Shown here: piece after piece, positions 1-6,611 of the stretch | Layout: every line of letters starts with the position of its first letter | Numbering within the stretch: position 1 is the first letter of the stretch | Assembly: GCA_030037185.1 (NCBI GenBank) | Contig: JASHRR010000544.1 | Span: forward strand, 1-21,304 | Source of the DNA: Xanthobacteraceae bacterium | Lineage (GTDB): Bacteria > Pseudomonadota > Alphaproteobacteria > Rhizobiales > Xanthobacteraceae | Direction of reading: 5' to 3' | DNA length: 21,304 nt | The notes under the pieces: generated by a model | Database searches by the model: none | What the model was told of the DNA's origin: nothing | Seen by the model: the letters and a program-made list of their open reading frames with translations, nothing else | Translations under genes and position numbers: made by a program

Positions 1-331
1 TTCACGAGCGCATTTAAGCGGTGGACAGGCCAAACGCCTCGAGAAGCACGTTTCCAACTCCAACACCCGCAGGACCCGATGTCCCCTCCGGCCCATTGGC
101 TCCCACCCCGTCCCTGACTTCGGCTGTATTTTATCGTCTCGTTCCAGACCGGCGCTTTTGAGTAAGCCTTTGGCTCACAATCGCTGGAAAGCTCAACTCG
201 TCCCTAACCGAGGACCGCTTACCTCAAAGGTGACCACAACGACGTGCCCGGTAGCACCCAGTCGATCTCTTCCGGCGGGTGAACTCGCGTAAATCTTGCC
301 CCGGCACGACCGCAGCTGAAGGGGGCCACGA
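1..331. other. gene-free left edge
   Basis: I see no convincing coding region, RNA gene or repeat here. Only the last 20 bases matter: a purine-rich AAGGGGG at about 318-324 sits a suitable distance before the ATG at 332 and probably serves as its ribosome binding site. Confidence 0.4.
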
Positions 332-757
332 ATGACAGAACGTAATGAGCCAACCCTTACGGTCACCTGCGTAGTCTGCGGGCGACCTATGACCTTAGCC
401 CGCACAGTTGGCCACCCGTGTGCAGACGAGGTGAGCGTGTTCGAATGTTTGCCCTGCGGGTTCTCAGAAGGAAGCCCGAAAATCGAACTGACCGAGTACG
501 ATCACCACTCTGTTTGGCATGCTCGATACCAGGGCCTCGGCTTGTGCCTGAGCGGTCGCCGCCATGAAGGCGATCAGCACGTCACGGACTGCCTGTTGCA
601 TTGGCCGCTGCGACTTAACGGGCCCCTGGCACCGTCGGACCCATGGCGCTCCTCGCGACCCAATGGACCTTGGCGGACCCATGTGCCCGATGGGCCCCGA
701 GGGGCTTGCAGAGCAGCCGTGGGGGTGGTCGCCAAAAGAAGACCCAGCCCGCATTGA
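332..757 (+). CDS. small zinc-ribbon-like protein, C-terminal part doubtful
   Basis: The first 50 residues look like a real small zinc-binding protein. There is a CVVC pair at residues 14-17 and a CLPC pair about 25 residues later, followed by GFSEGSP, which is the usual two-knuckle zinc-ribbon layout. A good Shine-Dalgarno sequence (AAGGGGG) precedes the ATG. From memory, similar proteins in Bradyrhizobium are only about 60 residues long and end soon after the second Cys pair. Here the frame runs on for about 90 more residues rich in Pro, Arg and Gly (for example PNGPWRTHVPDGPRG), which resembles read-through into non-coding DNA. A lost stop codon or frameshift near 480-540 would explain this. 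The function is unknown; DNA, RNA or protein binding is only a guess. Confidence 0.45.
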   Translation: MTERNEPTLTVTCVVCGRPMTLARTVGHPCADEVSVFECLPCGFSEGSPKIELTEYDHHSVWHARYQGLGLCLSGRRHEGDQHVTDCLLHWPLRLNGPLAPSDPWRSSRPNGPWRTHVPDGPRGACRAAVGVVAKRRPSPH

Positions 758-884
758 CTTCATTACGAAACGCCAACACGAATGACGAAAGGCTGGTTTG
801 AATTTATCTTGCGAAATCAGTCGGTTGGACCACTACCCGCCGTTCGTCCTGAACAACACGCTCGGGTCGCCGCCTGTTTCGAGG

Positions 885-1145
885 TCACTGGGTCACCGGC
901 AACCGCTTCCGACCGAGGCGTTCGCCCAAAGCGCATCTTTCGATTTGGAGAAGCCAAACGCCACGAAGTTGACTGTCATCGCGGCGCAGGCAGAACGTGA
1001 GCGGCGTCCCCGATAGAACACCGGCAGCGCAGAATATCACCTCACGGTTCTTAATGCCCCGCACCTTTTCGGCCGGAAGCGCGACATGATGCGGCCATTT
1101 GCGCTTGAGATCGTGGCGGGTGATTTCGTCTTTGCGACGGGTCAT
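885..1145 (-). pseudogene. small conserved hypothetical gene with two compensating frame changes
   Basis: The N-terminal two thirds ([20 protein letters not shown], then [10 protein letters not shown] and LRRDDS) resemble a small conserved protein I remember from Bradyrhizobium genomes. In that family the segment after RRDDS reads roughly DFVVFCFAKPEDA. The open frame here instead reads [13 protein letters not shown], but the neighbouring frame gives [13 protein letters not shown], a close match. The original frame then resumes with [10 protein letters not shown]. So one base was gained or lost near 971 and another change near 925-932 restored the frame. The start codon overlaps the stop of the upstream 56-codon gene in an ATGA overlap at 1142-1145, so translation is probably coupled. 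The product would keep its ends but have about 15 scrambled internal residues. Function unknown. Confidence 0.55.
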
Positions 1146-1312
1146 AGCTGTATCGCCATCAGCTTCGTGGCTGGCACGTTGAATTCCGCGGCGGCCTTCT
1201 CCATCGCGGTGGCCTCGTCCGGCGCCTCGACGGTGCCAAGCCGGACGGCTTTGGCGGCGAGCTTGTAAATGCTCCAGGTCATACGCTTTGGTGGTTCGGG
1301 CTTCTTGGCCAT
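1142..1312 (-). CDS. small conserved hypothetical protein (56 aa)
   Basis: This encodes [20 protein letters not shown] and continues with a charged helical stretch ending [11 protein letters not shown] recognise the pattern ([27 protein letters not shown]) as a small, widely shared rhizobial protein of unknown function. The frame extends upstream to an ATG at 1348, but the conserved part starts at MAKK, so I place the start at 1312. It is the second gene of a leftward cluster (1698 to 885). Its stop overlaps the next start by four bases (ATGA). No signal peptide, membrane segment or metal-binding motif is visible. I do not assign a function. Confidence 0.68.
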   Translation of the reverse strand: MAKKPEPPKRMTWSIYKLAAKAVRLGTVEAPDEATAMEKAAAEFNVPATKLMAIQL

Positions 1313-1350
1313 GCCAACAAGTATCGGCCGGGAGCTATGTAGGTTCAATG

Positions 1351-1370
1351 GGGCCGAAAACCTCCGGCCC
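1351..1370. repeat. short hairpin between small genes
   Basis: GGGCCG at 1351-1356 pairs perfectly with CGGCCC at 1365-1370 across an eight-base loop. It lies between the 75-aa gene (ending 1471) and the 56-aa gene (starting 1312), both read leftward. There is no T run after it on the minus strand, so it could be an attenuating structure, a decayed terminator or chance in GC-rich DNA. Confidence 0.25.
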
Positions 1371-1470
1371 TTGTGGCGGCGAGTGCGTGGGAGGGGCCAG
1401 GGCCTTAGCCAGCCGGAGAAGAAGCCCCAACGCCGGACGCAGGAAGCGGTGGCAATTGTCTGGCGAGCCG

Positions 1471-1698
1471 CTAGCCTCGTCGGCCTCGCGGCTTTGCAAG
1501 AGCAGCTTCCAGCAAGCGAGCCGGATCGCGCTCACCAAGTCTGGCCGCTGCAATAATTCGTCCGGCGATGACTTCGCGCGTTACCTCGGGCTGATCTGTG
1601 TCTTGAAGCTTGTTACATGCGGTATCGAAGGCTTCACTCATCGCTGCAATCGCCTCAGGGTCGAACGCCCCAGGTTGCATGAATGAATCAATTGGCAT
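1471..1698 (-). CDS. small conserved hypothetical protein (75 aa)
   Basis: The protein begins MPIDSFMQPGAFDPEAIAAM and continues through a helical, acidic region with REVIAGRIIAAARLGERDP near its end. I recognise this from Bradyrhizobium as a frequent small protein of unknown function. The N-terminal FDPEAIAAM motif and the C-terminal AARLGERDPARLLEAAL motif are both intact, so the gene looks functional. A purine-rich GGGGGAG ends about six bases before the ATG at 1698 on the minus strand. It appears to be the first of three leftward small genes. No enzymatic motif is visible. Confidence 0.68.
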   Translation of the reverse strand: MPIDSFMQPGAFDPEAIAAMSEAFDTACNKLQDTDQPEVTREVIAGRIIAAARLGERDPARLLEAALAKPRGRRG

Positions 1699-1861
1699 AG
1701 CCGCTCCCCCCAGCAGCCGCGGACGAAAAGGAGGCCACCAACTGAGGCGACCTCAAGGTGAGGACATGCCCTAAGCAGATAGGGCACCAGTTCACAGGCA
1801 ATGTTCATGCCATCGATGCGTCGCGGGCACCGCCCGTCCGCGAGGACCATCAGACAACGGG

Positions 1862-2030
1862 ACCAATGCGATTAAATTCGGGAAATGTAAGGCTTTATTA
1901 AGAAATAATTTTAACTAATTTTGCCGAGAAATGGATAGGGTAATTTATGGTCACATTAGCAACGTGAAATTTCCTACTCTGCCGGGGAGGGAACAAAAGT
2001 TCTCCATACCTAGGATATAAAATCAACACT
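1862..2030. other. AT-rich intergenic tract
   Basis: This stretch is clearly richer in A and T than the rest of the window, with TTAAGAAATAATTTTAACTA at 1898-1917 as its core. No open frame with support crosses it. Such tracts in GC-rich rhizobial genomes are often promoter regions or horizontally acquired DNA, and are typical H-NS/MucR-like binding sequence. Here it lies between the leftward small-gene cluster and the ligase remnant. A direct role is inferred, not shown. Confidence 0.4.
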
Positions 2031-2264
2031 CAGGGGATCGCAAAAGGAGCGAAACCGGACTTCACGATGTACAAGCATGAGATGATCGTGCGAATACGAC
2101 GGCACCTGCAGGTTCTGATCGACGGTGCCTGTACCACGGTCTCGGTGGCGAATCCGTATTCGCGCCCCGCAATGCCACCGCGCACCTTGGGTACCGCGAG
2201 CTGGGGCTTGGTGACGATGCCGCTGATGGATTTTTCACCGAGCGTGACGAACACCACCCGATTT

Positions 2265-2564
2265 TACATCGGGGGAATCGGGTCGAACGTGACAAGCCGT
2301 CCGGCCCGAGCAGAACCGCCTCGCCGTCAATTAAGCTCTTGGCCTTGATCCAGCTCGGCGGCAGCCGCGAGCGCCGCCAATCGCACAGTCAAGTCATATG
2401 CGTTGCGGCTGTAAAGCCCCACCCGTGGGGCCGCCGGGCGCACGATAATTCGGTAGCGGTCATGTTTGATTTCGTGAACCCAGCCGGTGCCGACCGGCGG
2501 CTTTGAAGCTTTAAACCGGTTGAGCGGGCATGACGTAGCCGGCCGGAAGGCGCTTGATATTCAT
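2265..2564 (-). pseudogene. remnant of ATP-dependent DNA ligase, three frame changes
   Basis: Read leftward from an ATG at 2564, the sequence gives MNIKRLPAGYVMPAQPV, then after a frame change ASKPPVGTGWVHEIKHDRYR, then YSRNAYDLTVRLAALAAAAE. After a second change it gives KAKSLIDGEAVLLGPDGLSR, and after a third FDPIP. Together these follow the N-terminal adenylation domain of the LigC/LigD-type ATP-dependent DNA ligases common in rhizobia, including the EIKHDGYR nucleotidyl-lysine motif and the IDGE motif. The breaks lie near 2510, 2350 and 2287. The Gly after the lysine motif has become Arg (KHDR). Recognisable sequence ends near 2265, where unrelated DNA begins, and the rest of the ligase (about two thirds) is missing. 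This cannot make an active enzyme. Confidence 0.72.
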
Positions 2565-2876
2565 GGCCCGGAGAAGAGGGGCCGACGCGCTACCAGTAAC
2601 AACGAACTTAGCGTGGCTTCGGCCTATAACTCCCAACGCCCACACTGCGATAGAGACGACACACAGCGAAGCCGTCGCTGCGCTAGGAAGGCCGCTGGTG
2701 CGTCGGCCCGAAACGGATGCACACGTGAGTGCCATAGGGGCATGGCGACTGACAAATTTGTCACGCGGTTATTTGGGAGCCGGGTGCTACGGTTTGCACC
2801 CGGTCGAGTCTCGCCACGTTCGCGGCCGCTCGCCGGTCCCGGCTTCCCATCCAAGCCGCCATGTCAACATGCCCCA

Positions 2877-3089
2877 ATGCGAGCGCAAGCGAAAGTCAGA
2901 CTGATCGAGGCCATAGGCGACGCGCTCGGCGAGGCCGAGGCGTACGTGGGCGGCAAGTGCGCGGTGGAGTGCGTGCGCGACGCGCTACGCAACGAGGCCG
3001 AACACCTCGACGAGGTGGGCTGGCATACGCGCGCACGGCATTTTTTTGACGCGGCGGAGGCGCTCGACGCGCTCAACAAGGCGCAGTGA
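2877..3089 (+). CDS. small helical hypothetical protein (70 aa)
   Basis: From the ATG at 2877 the protein reads MRAQAKVRLIEAIGDALGEA and continues as a charged helical sequence with two Cys residues (GGKCAVECVRD) and a C-terminal HTRARHFFDAAEALDALNKA. The composition, with regular Ala/Leu/Glu/Arg spacing, looks like a folded helical protein and unlike the upstream part of the same frame. The frame stays open back to 2487, but that part is Arg/Ser-rich and runs antisense over the ligase remnant, so I reject it. No strong ribosome binding site is visible before 2877. The gene ends 14 bases before the stop of the convergent 40-aa gene. Function unknown. Confidence 0.52.
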   Translation: MRAQAKVRLIEAIGDALGEAEAYVGGKCAVECVRDALRNEAEHLDEVGWHTRARHFFDAAEALDALNKAQ

Positions 3090-3103
3090 GCGGGACACGC
3101 CGC

Positions 3104-3226
3104 CTACTTCATTGCGTACCACGCCGACCGAAGGATGCGCGCCATCACGCGCGTGAGCGTCCAGCCGAGCATTAGCGCCGTCCAGATGAGCGCGAATTCG
3201 CTCAAATACGTGACCAGCATATTCAT
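3104..3226 (-). CDS. 40-aa single-span membrane protein
   Basis: The short protein reads MNMLVTYLSEFALIWTALML and ends with a basic tail (TRVMARILRSAWYAMK). One hydrophobic helix of about 20 residues followed by positive charges predicts a single membrane span with the C-terminus in the cytoplasm. The start at 3226 is supported by a strong ribosome binding site, GGGAGGAG, five bases before the ATG on the minus strand. The frame extends to 3298 but that part is Arg/Gly-rich and lacks such a site. It is convergent with the 70-aa gene and divergent from the zinc-ribbon gene. Function unknown. Confidence 0.52.
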   Translation of the reverse strand: MNMLVTYLSEFALIWTALMLGWTLTRVMARILRSAWYAMK

Positions 3227-3277
3227 GGGCTCCTCCCATCGTCCGCGGCGTCGACCGTGAGCTTGGGGCACCCCGCA

Positions 3278-3292
3278 GCCGCTATATGCGGC
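3278..3292. promoter_or_regulatory. palindrome in a divergent intergenic region
   Basis: GCCGC at 3278-3282 and GCGGC at 3288-3292 flank TATAT, forming a perfect 15-base palindrome. It lies between the 40-aa membrane protein (leftward, start 3226) and the zinc-ribbon gene (rightward, start 3374). A TATATT at 3324-3329 could be a -10 box for the rightward gene, but its -35 region is poor. An operator role is only a possibility. Confidence 0.25.
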
Positions 3293-3373
3293 CGTCAACT
3301 TTCGTTCTCAGTCGTGGCAGTGTTATATTCAGCCATAGATAGCGACGTCAAGGTGGCAACGGTGGCTTCCAAT

Positions 3374-3772
3374 ATGGAATGCCCAAGGTGTGGCGGCGTC
3401 AGCAGCGATTTTGTTCGCGGTGTTTGCCGCGCTTGCTAAATGCGCGACTACAATCAAAGACGTTTCGCCTCGTCTATCATAGTTATCCATGACAGCTACG
3501 GCCGGCGCCCTTGTATTGAATGCCGCGAGCCGGGCACATACGCAGACGCCCTGTGCGCAAAATGCTACACGCGGGACTATCGGCGCCGTCGTCGGGTGCT
3601 TCGCACCTGTGCAATTTGTGGCGTCTCGTTTCAGTCGGCACGACACGACGCGCTCTATTGCTCACTGTCTTGCCGACTGCGCGCACGCCGCGCTCAAATC
3701 CGCATGCGGGCCGTCCTATATGCTCGCCAAAAGAAAGGGCCAGCATTTGCGCCGGCCAAGGTGGGTCGATAA
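3374..3772 (+). pseudogene. multi-zinc-ribbon protein split by an in-frame stop codon
   Basis: Reading one frame from the ATG at 3374 gives MECPRCGGVSSDFVRGVCRAC, a TAA stop at 3437-3439, then MRDYNQRRFAS and on to 3772. The second module of the same protein reads LCAKCYTRDYRRRRR, so CRAC-stop-MRDYNQRR is the same unit with a Tyr codon (TAC or TAT) changed to TAA by one base. Ignoring the stop, the protein has 132 residues and three Cys clusters: CPRC/CRAC, CIEC/CAKC and CAIC...CSLSC, a triple zinc-ribbon or treble-clef layout with basic arms after each, likely binding nucleic acid. The stop is followed directly by ATG (TAAATG), so the downstream 110 residues could be made by reinitiation. 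A tandem hairpin follows at 3851-3900. Function unknown. Confidence 0.6.
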
Positions 3773-3850
3773 CAGACTGGATGCTACGCGGCCCGCGCAG
3801 CTTATCGCAAGCGCTGCCGATGCTCTTGTCCCCGCAACCACCATAATCCA

Positions 3851-3900
3851 CAGCGCCGAATTGTGGGCGCTGAACAAGCCCGCTGGCGCGTGCCGGCGGG
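3851..3900. terminator. tandem hairpins after the zinc-ribbon gene
   Basis: Two stem-loops stand side by side. CAGCGCC (3851-3857) pairs with GGCGCTG (3866-3872). CCCGCTGGC (3879-3887) pairs with GCCGGCGGG (3892-3900) across a GCGT loop with one G-T pair. They begin about 80 bases after the zinc-ribbon stop. No T run follows the second stem on the plus strand, so this may be a terminator that has lost its U tract, or a repeat element. Confidence 0.38.
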
Positions 3901-3983
3901 GCGCTGCCGTGTTGGGAGTGACGAAAAGGTGCATGGGCGGCGCTGGGGCGAGGCGGGCCCCCAAGTAAAGCCCCCAGGCACAT

Positions 3984-4310
3984 GGGCGGCCCGTTGCGCT
4001 CGGTCCAGCTCATCATGAAGGTGCCGCCCCGAAGCCGCCAGCGCACGTCGACACGGCCGACCTCGATCGACAGCGCTCCATATTTGCCAGCGTCGGTCGC
4101 AAGCTCGTGCAGCGCCAGACCGATCGCTTGGGCGGCGGCCGCATTCAAGTGCAGCTTGGGGCCGTTGACAGCGATCCGAGATCCAACATCTGCAAAGTGC
4201 GCGAGCTGGGTGCGCACGAGAGTCTGGTCGTCGACGCCGTGCCAGGCAGCGAGCAATGACTGCGCGCGCTCGGTGGCGGCGGTGAAGCAATCGAGCATGG
4301 CCTTGACGCC
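3984..4310 (-). pseudogene. fragment of an HWE/HisKA_2-type sensor histidine kinase
   Basis: Read leftward, the sequence includes LVRTQLAHFADVGSRIAVNG, AAAAQAIGLALHELATDAGK, YGALS, GRVDVRW and MMSWTERNGPP. This is the ATP-binding region of an HWE-type histidine kinase, in which the N box normally reads HELATNAGKYGALS. Here the Asn that binds Mg-ATP is Asp (HELATDAG). The upstream dimerisation domain with the phospho-accepting His is absent, as are any sensor domain and, after WTERNGPP, the glycine-rich box (usually RGFG...). A frame stays open downstream to 3483, but its sequence there is unrelated and antisense to the zinc-ribbon gene. The fragment is an inactive relic. Its 5' end abuts the start of a rightward small gene at 4358. 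Confidence 0.7.
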
Positions 4311-4357
4311 ATTCAGAAGGCGGCACCCCGGCGGCCGAGGCGCAAGGAGGGGGCGCA

Positions 4358-4510
4358 ATGACCTACGGCGATCTGCTGGAATATCTGCGCCCGCTCACCG
4401 ACAACGACCTCGGGAAAACGGCGCAGGTGCTGGTGCGATCAGGCCTTGGTCGTTCCTTCGGATCGATCCAGGCGACGGCGATGATTCGCCGATGCCGGCA
4501 CCTGGGTTAA
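4358..4510 (+). CDS. 50-aa hypothetical protein
   Basis: The ATG at 4358 is preceded by a near-ideal ribosome binding site, AAGGAGGG at 4344-4351, the best in this region, which is the main reason to call the gene. The protein starts MTYGDLLEYLRPLTDNDLGK and ends TAMIRRCRHLG. The N-terminal pattern (MTYGDLLEYLRPLT) resembles the start of small rhizobial proteins that I remember as beginning MTYxELL. The C-terminal half (VRSGLGRSFGSIQATAMIRR) does not resemble them, so the end may have shifted frame. The gene diverges from the kinase fragment and is followed by a 37-aa gene 27 bases downstream. Function unknown. Confidence 0.5.
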   Translation: MTYGDLLEYLRPLTDNDLGKTAQVLVRSGLGRSFGSIQATAMIRRCRHLG

Positions 4511-4537
4511 GACAGCTGCGGGTCAGGGGCAGCCGTA

Positions 4538-4651
4538 ATGATAGACCGCGAGACCTACGTCGGTGACGCCTATATTTGGCTCGCCGTCATGGTGCCGCTC
4601 GTGATCGTGCTGACGGTGATCGGTTACATTCGGTATCGGCCGTGGCGCTAG
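4538..4651 (+). CDS. 37-aa single-span membrane peptide
   Basis: From the ATG at 4538 the product reads MIDRETYVGDAYIWLAVMVP, then LVIVLTVIGYIRYRPWR. A hydrophobic helix of about 18 residues with an acidic N-terminus and a basic C-terminus predicts one membrane span, C-terminus inside. The ribosome binding site is weak (AGGGG about ten bases upstream). It follows the 50-aa gene at short distance and could be co-transcribed. The clean membrane topology favours a real gene, but at this length chance is possible. Confidence 0.4.
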   Translation: MIDRETYVGDAYIWLAVMVPLVIVLTVIGYIRYRPWR

Positions 4652-4669
4652 CGGGGCGACGCGGCGCGA

Positions 4670-4692
4670 TTTTGTCCCAATTTTCGTCCCAA
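4670..4692. repeat. short direct repeat, TTTTGTCCCAA type
   Basis: TTTTGTCCCAA (4670-4680) is followed at once by TTTTCGTCCCAA (4681-4692), a near-perfect tandem copy with one extra C. It lies between the small-gene region and fumarase, at the boundary between accessory and core DNA. It could be a protein-binding site or the edge of an insertion. The remaining bases to 4856 show no gene. Confidence 0.3.
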
Positions 4693-4856
4693 CCGGACAA
4701 ACTTGGCCAGCCCAGGACAGGATATCGCTGCTGGCATGCAGTGCAGAAGCGCCGGATTTCTCAGCATTTCTGCAACGTGGCATAACGAGATAGGACGGGG
4801 CCGTCCGTACTTGCTATAAGGCAGCACCACAGCATGACGGTGCAGGACACTCACCC

Positions 4857-6497
4857 ATGAACGCGCCCATCAGCACCACCCCGCCCTACCGCCACTCGCC
4901 GCTATTCCCGCTCGGCCAAGACATCACCCCCTACCGCAAGCTTTCCTCGGACGGCGCGCGGGTGGAGCGCATCATGGGCGAGGAGGTCATCGTCGTCGCC
5001 CGCGAGGTGCTGCGGGCCCTTGCGGAGGCGGCGTTTGTCGAAATCAACCATTTGCTGCGGCCGGCTCACCTCAGGCAGTTGCGCGCGATCCTCGATGATC
5101 CGGAGGCTTCCGACAACGACAGGTTCGTGGCCTACGATTTCCTGAAGAACGCCAACATCGCGGCCGGCGGAGTGCTGCCGATGTGCCAGGACACCGGCAC
5201 CGCCATCATCATGGGCAAGAAAGGCCGGCTGGTGTGGACCAGCGGCGACGATGAGGCGGCGCTCGCCGAGGGCGCGCGCGATGCTTATCTGAAAAAAAAT
5301 CTGCGCTATTCCCAGCTCGCGCCTCTGTCGATGTTCGAGGAAAAGAACACGCGCAACAACATGCCGGCGCAGGTCGAGATCTATGCCGAGGGTGAGGACG
5401 CCTACAAGTTTCTGTTCATAGCCAAAGGCGGCGGTTCGGCCAACAAGGCGTTCCTGTTCCAGGCCACGCCATCGATCCTGACGCGCGAGCGGATGCTGGC
5501 GTTCCTCAAGGAGAAGGTGCTCACGCTCGGCACCGCAGCCTGCCCGCCCTATCACCTCGCCATTGTCATCGGCGGCACCTCGGCGGAACTCACGATGAAG
5601 ACCGTCAAGCTTGCCTCCACCAAATACTACGACAGCTTGCCGATGGTAGGCTCGGAAGATGGCCACGCCTTCCGCGACCTCGATATGGAGCAGCAAGTCC
5701 TGCGGTTGACTCAGTCGCTCGGCGTCGGGGCGCAGTTTGGCGGCAAGTATTTCTGCCACGACGTGCGGGTGATTCGCCTGCCGCGTCACGGCGCCTCGCT
5801 GCCGATCGGTCTGGGGGTATCGTGCGCGGCAGATCGCCAGGCGCTGGGTAAGATCACGCGTGACGGCGTTTTCCTGGAGGAACTGGAGCACAATCCGGCG
5901 CACTATCTGCCTGATGTGGATGGCGCGAAGCTCGGCGGCGAGGTCGTGAACATCGACCTCAGCCGGCCAATGGCGGACATTCTTTCGACGCTGACCCATT
6001 ATCCCATCAAGACGCGGCTGTCGCTCACCGGCCCGATGATCGTGGCGCGCGATCTCGCCCACGCTAAGCTGCGCGAGCGGCTCGAAAACGGGCAGGGCCT
6101 GCCGGACTATTTCAAGAACCACCCGGTCTATTATGCCGGCCCCGCAAAGACACCCGAGGGCTATGCGTCCGGCGCGTTTGGGCCCACCACGGCCGGTCGG
6201 ATGGACAGCTTCGTCGATGATTTCCAGGCCGCCGGCGGCTCCATGATATCGGTCGCCAAGGGCAACCGCTCGCGTCAGGTGCGCGAGGCCTGCAAGAAGC
6301 ACGGCGGCTTCTATCTCGCCTCGATCGGCGGCGCTGCCGCAAATCTCGCTGAGCACTGCATCAAGAAGGTCGAGGTGGTCGAATATCGCGAGCTCGGCAT
6401 GGAGGCGATCTGGCGCATCGAGGTGGAGAATTTCCCGGCTTTCATCGTGATCGATGACAAGGGCAATGATTTCTTCGCAGAGCTGAATTTGGGGTAG
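4857..6497 (+). CDS. class I fumarate hydratase, iron-sulfur type
   Basis: The enzyme interconverts fumarate and malate in the TCA cycle, in the cytoplasm, using a [4Fe-4S] cluster. The 546 residues match the single-chain FumA/FumB type. The three cluster cysteines are visible: Cys110 in [10 protein letters not shown], Cys229 in GTAACPPYH and Cys323 in GVSCAADRQ, each five residues past its E. coli FumA counterpart (105, 224, 318). The N-terminal catalytic part runs to about residue 350. The C-terminal swivel domain contains [38 protein letters not shown] and [10 protein letters not shown]. The gene is complete and shows no defects. A purine-rich AGGACA precedes the ATG, which is acceptable but not strong. 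A cupin gene follows 114 bases after the stop with its own ribosome binding site. Oxygen-sensitive class I enzymes often coexist with FumC, which is not in this window. Confidence 0.95.
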   Translation: MNAPISTTPPYRHSPLFPLGQDITPYRKLSSDGARVERIMGEEVIVVAREVLRALAEAAFVEINHLLRPAHLRQLRAILDDPEASDNDRFVAYDFLKNANIAAGGVLPMCQDTGTAIIMGKKGRLVWTSGDDEAALAEGARDAYLKKNLRYSQLAPLSMFEEKNTRNNMPAQVEIYAEGEDAYKFLFIAKGGGSANKAFLFQATPSILTRERMLAFLKEKVLTLGTAACPPYHLAIVIGGTSAELTMKTVKLASTKYYDSLPMVGSEDGHAFRDLDMEQQVLRLTQSLGVGAQFGGKYFCHDVRVIRLPRHGASLPIGLGVSCAADRQALGKITRDGVFLEELEHNPAHYLPDVDGAKLGGEVVNIDLSRPMADILSTLTHYPIKTRLSLTGPMIVARDLAHAKLRERLENGQGLPDYFKNHPVYYAGPAKTPEGYASGAFGPTTAGRMDSFVDDFQAAGGSMISVAKGNRSRQVREACKKHGGFYLASIGGAAANLAEHCIKKVEVVEYRELGMEAIWRIEVENFPAFIVIDDKGNDFFAELNLG

Positions 6498-6611
6498 ACC
6501 CGCAAGATGGGTTGAGCGAGAAACCCGTCATCGGCGCTCCCCTGAGCGGCTCGCGCCGGTTTCGCTTGCGCGCGGCGATTGAACACTCCCTGGTTTACGA
6601 AGGAGGACCAC

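Noticed and set aside
1638..1850. 70-codon minus-strand frame upstream of the 75-aa gene
   Set aside because: It overlaps the better-supported gene by 61 bases and has no ribosome binding site or recognised motif; the ELVPYLLRACPHLEVASVGG stretch is mildly protein-like, so it could be a decayed gene.
1898..1915. TTAA...TTAAC, reminiscent of a CtrA site
   Set aside because: The spacer is nine bases, whereas the CtrA consensus needs seven.
2030..2295. Overlapping minus-strand frames of 75 and 77 codons
   Set aside because: No family recognised; one includes the last part of the ligase relic, and neither has a supporting start.
2487..2876. N-terminal extension of the 70-aa gene frame to 200 codons
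   Set aside because: The extension is antisense to the ligase remnant and has unlike composition.
3483..3983. Continuation of the kinase-fragment frame to 3483
   Set aside because: No kinase motif after WTERNGPP, and it is antisense to the zinc-ribbon gene.
4902..6356. Long minus-strand open frame (484 codons) across fumarase
   Set aside because: It is antisense to a gene with every catalytic motif and has the Arg/His/Gly-rich composition of a GC-rich shadow frame.
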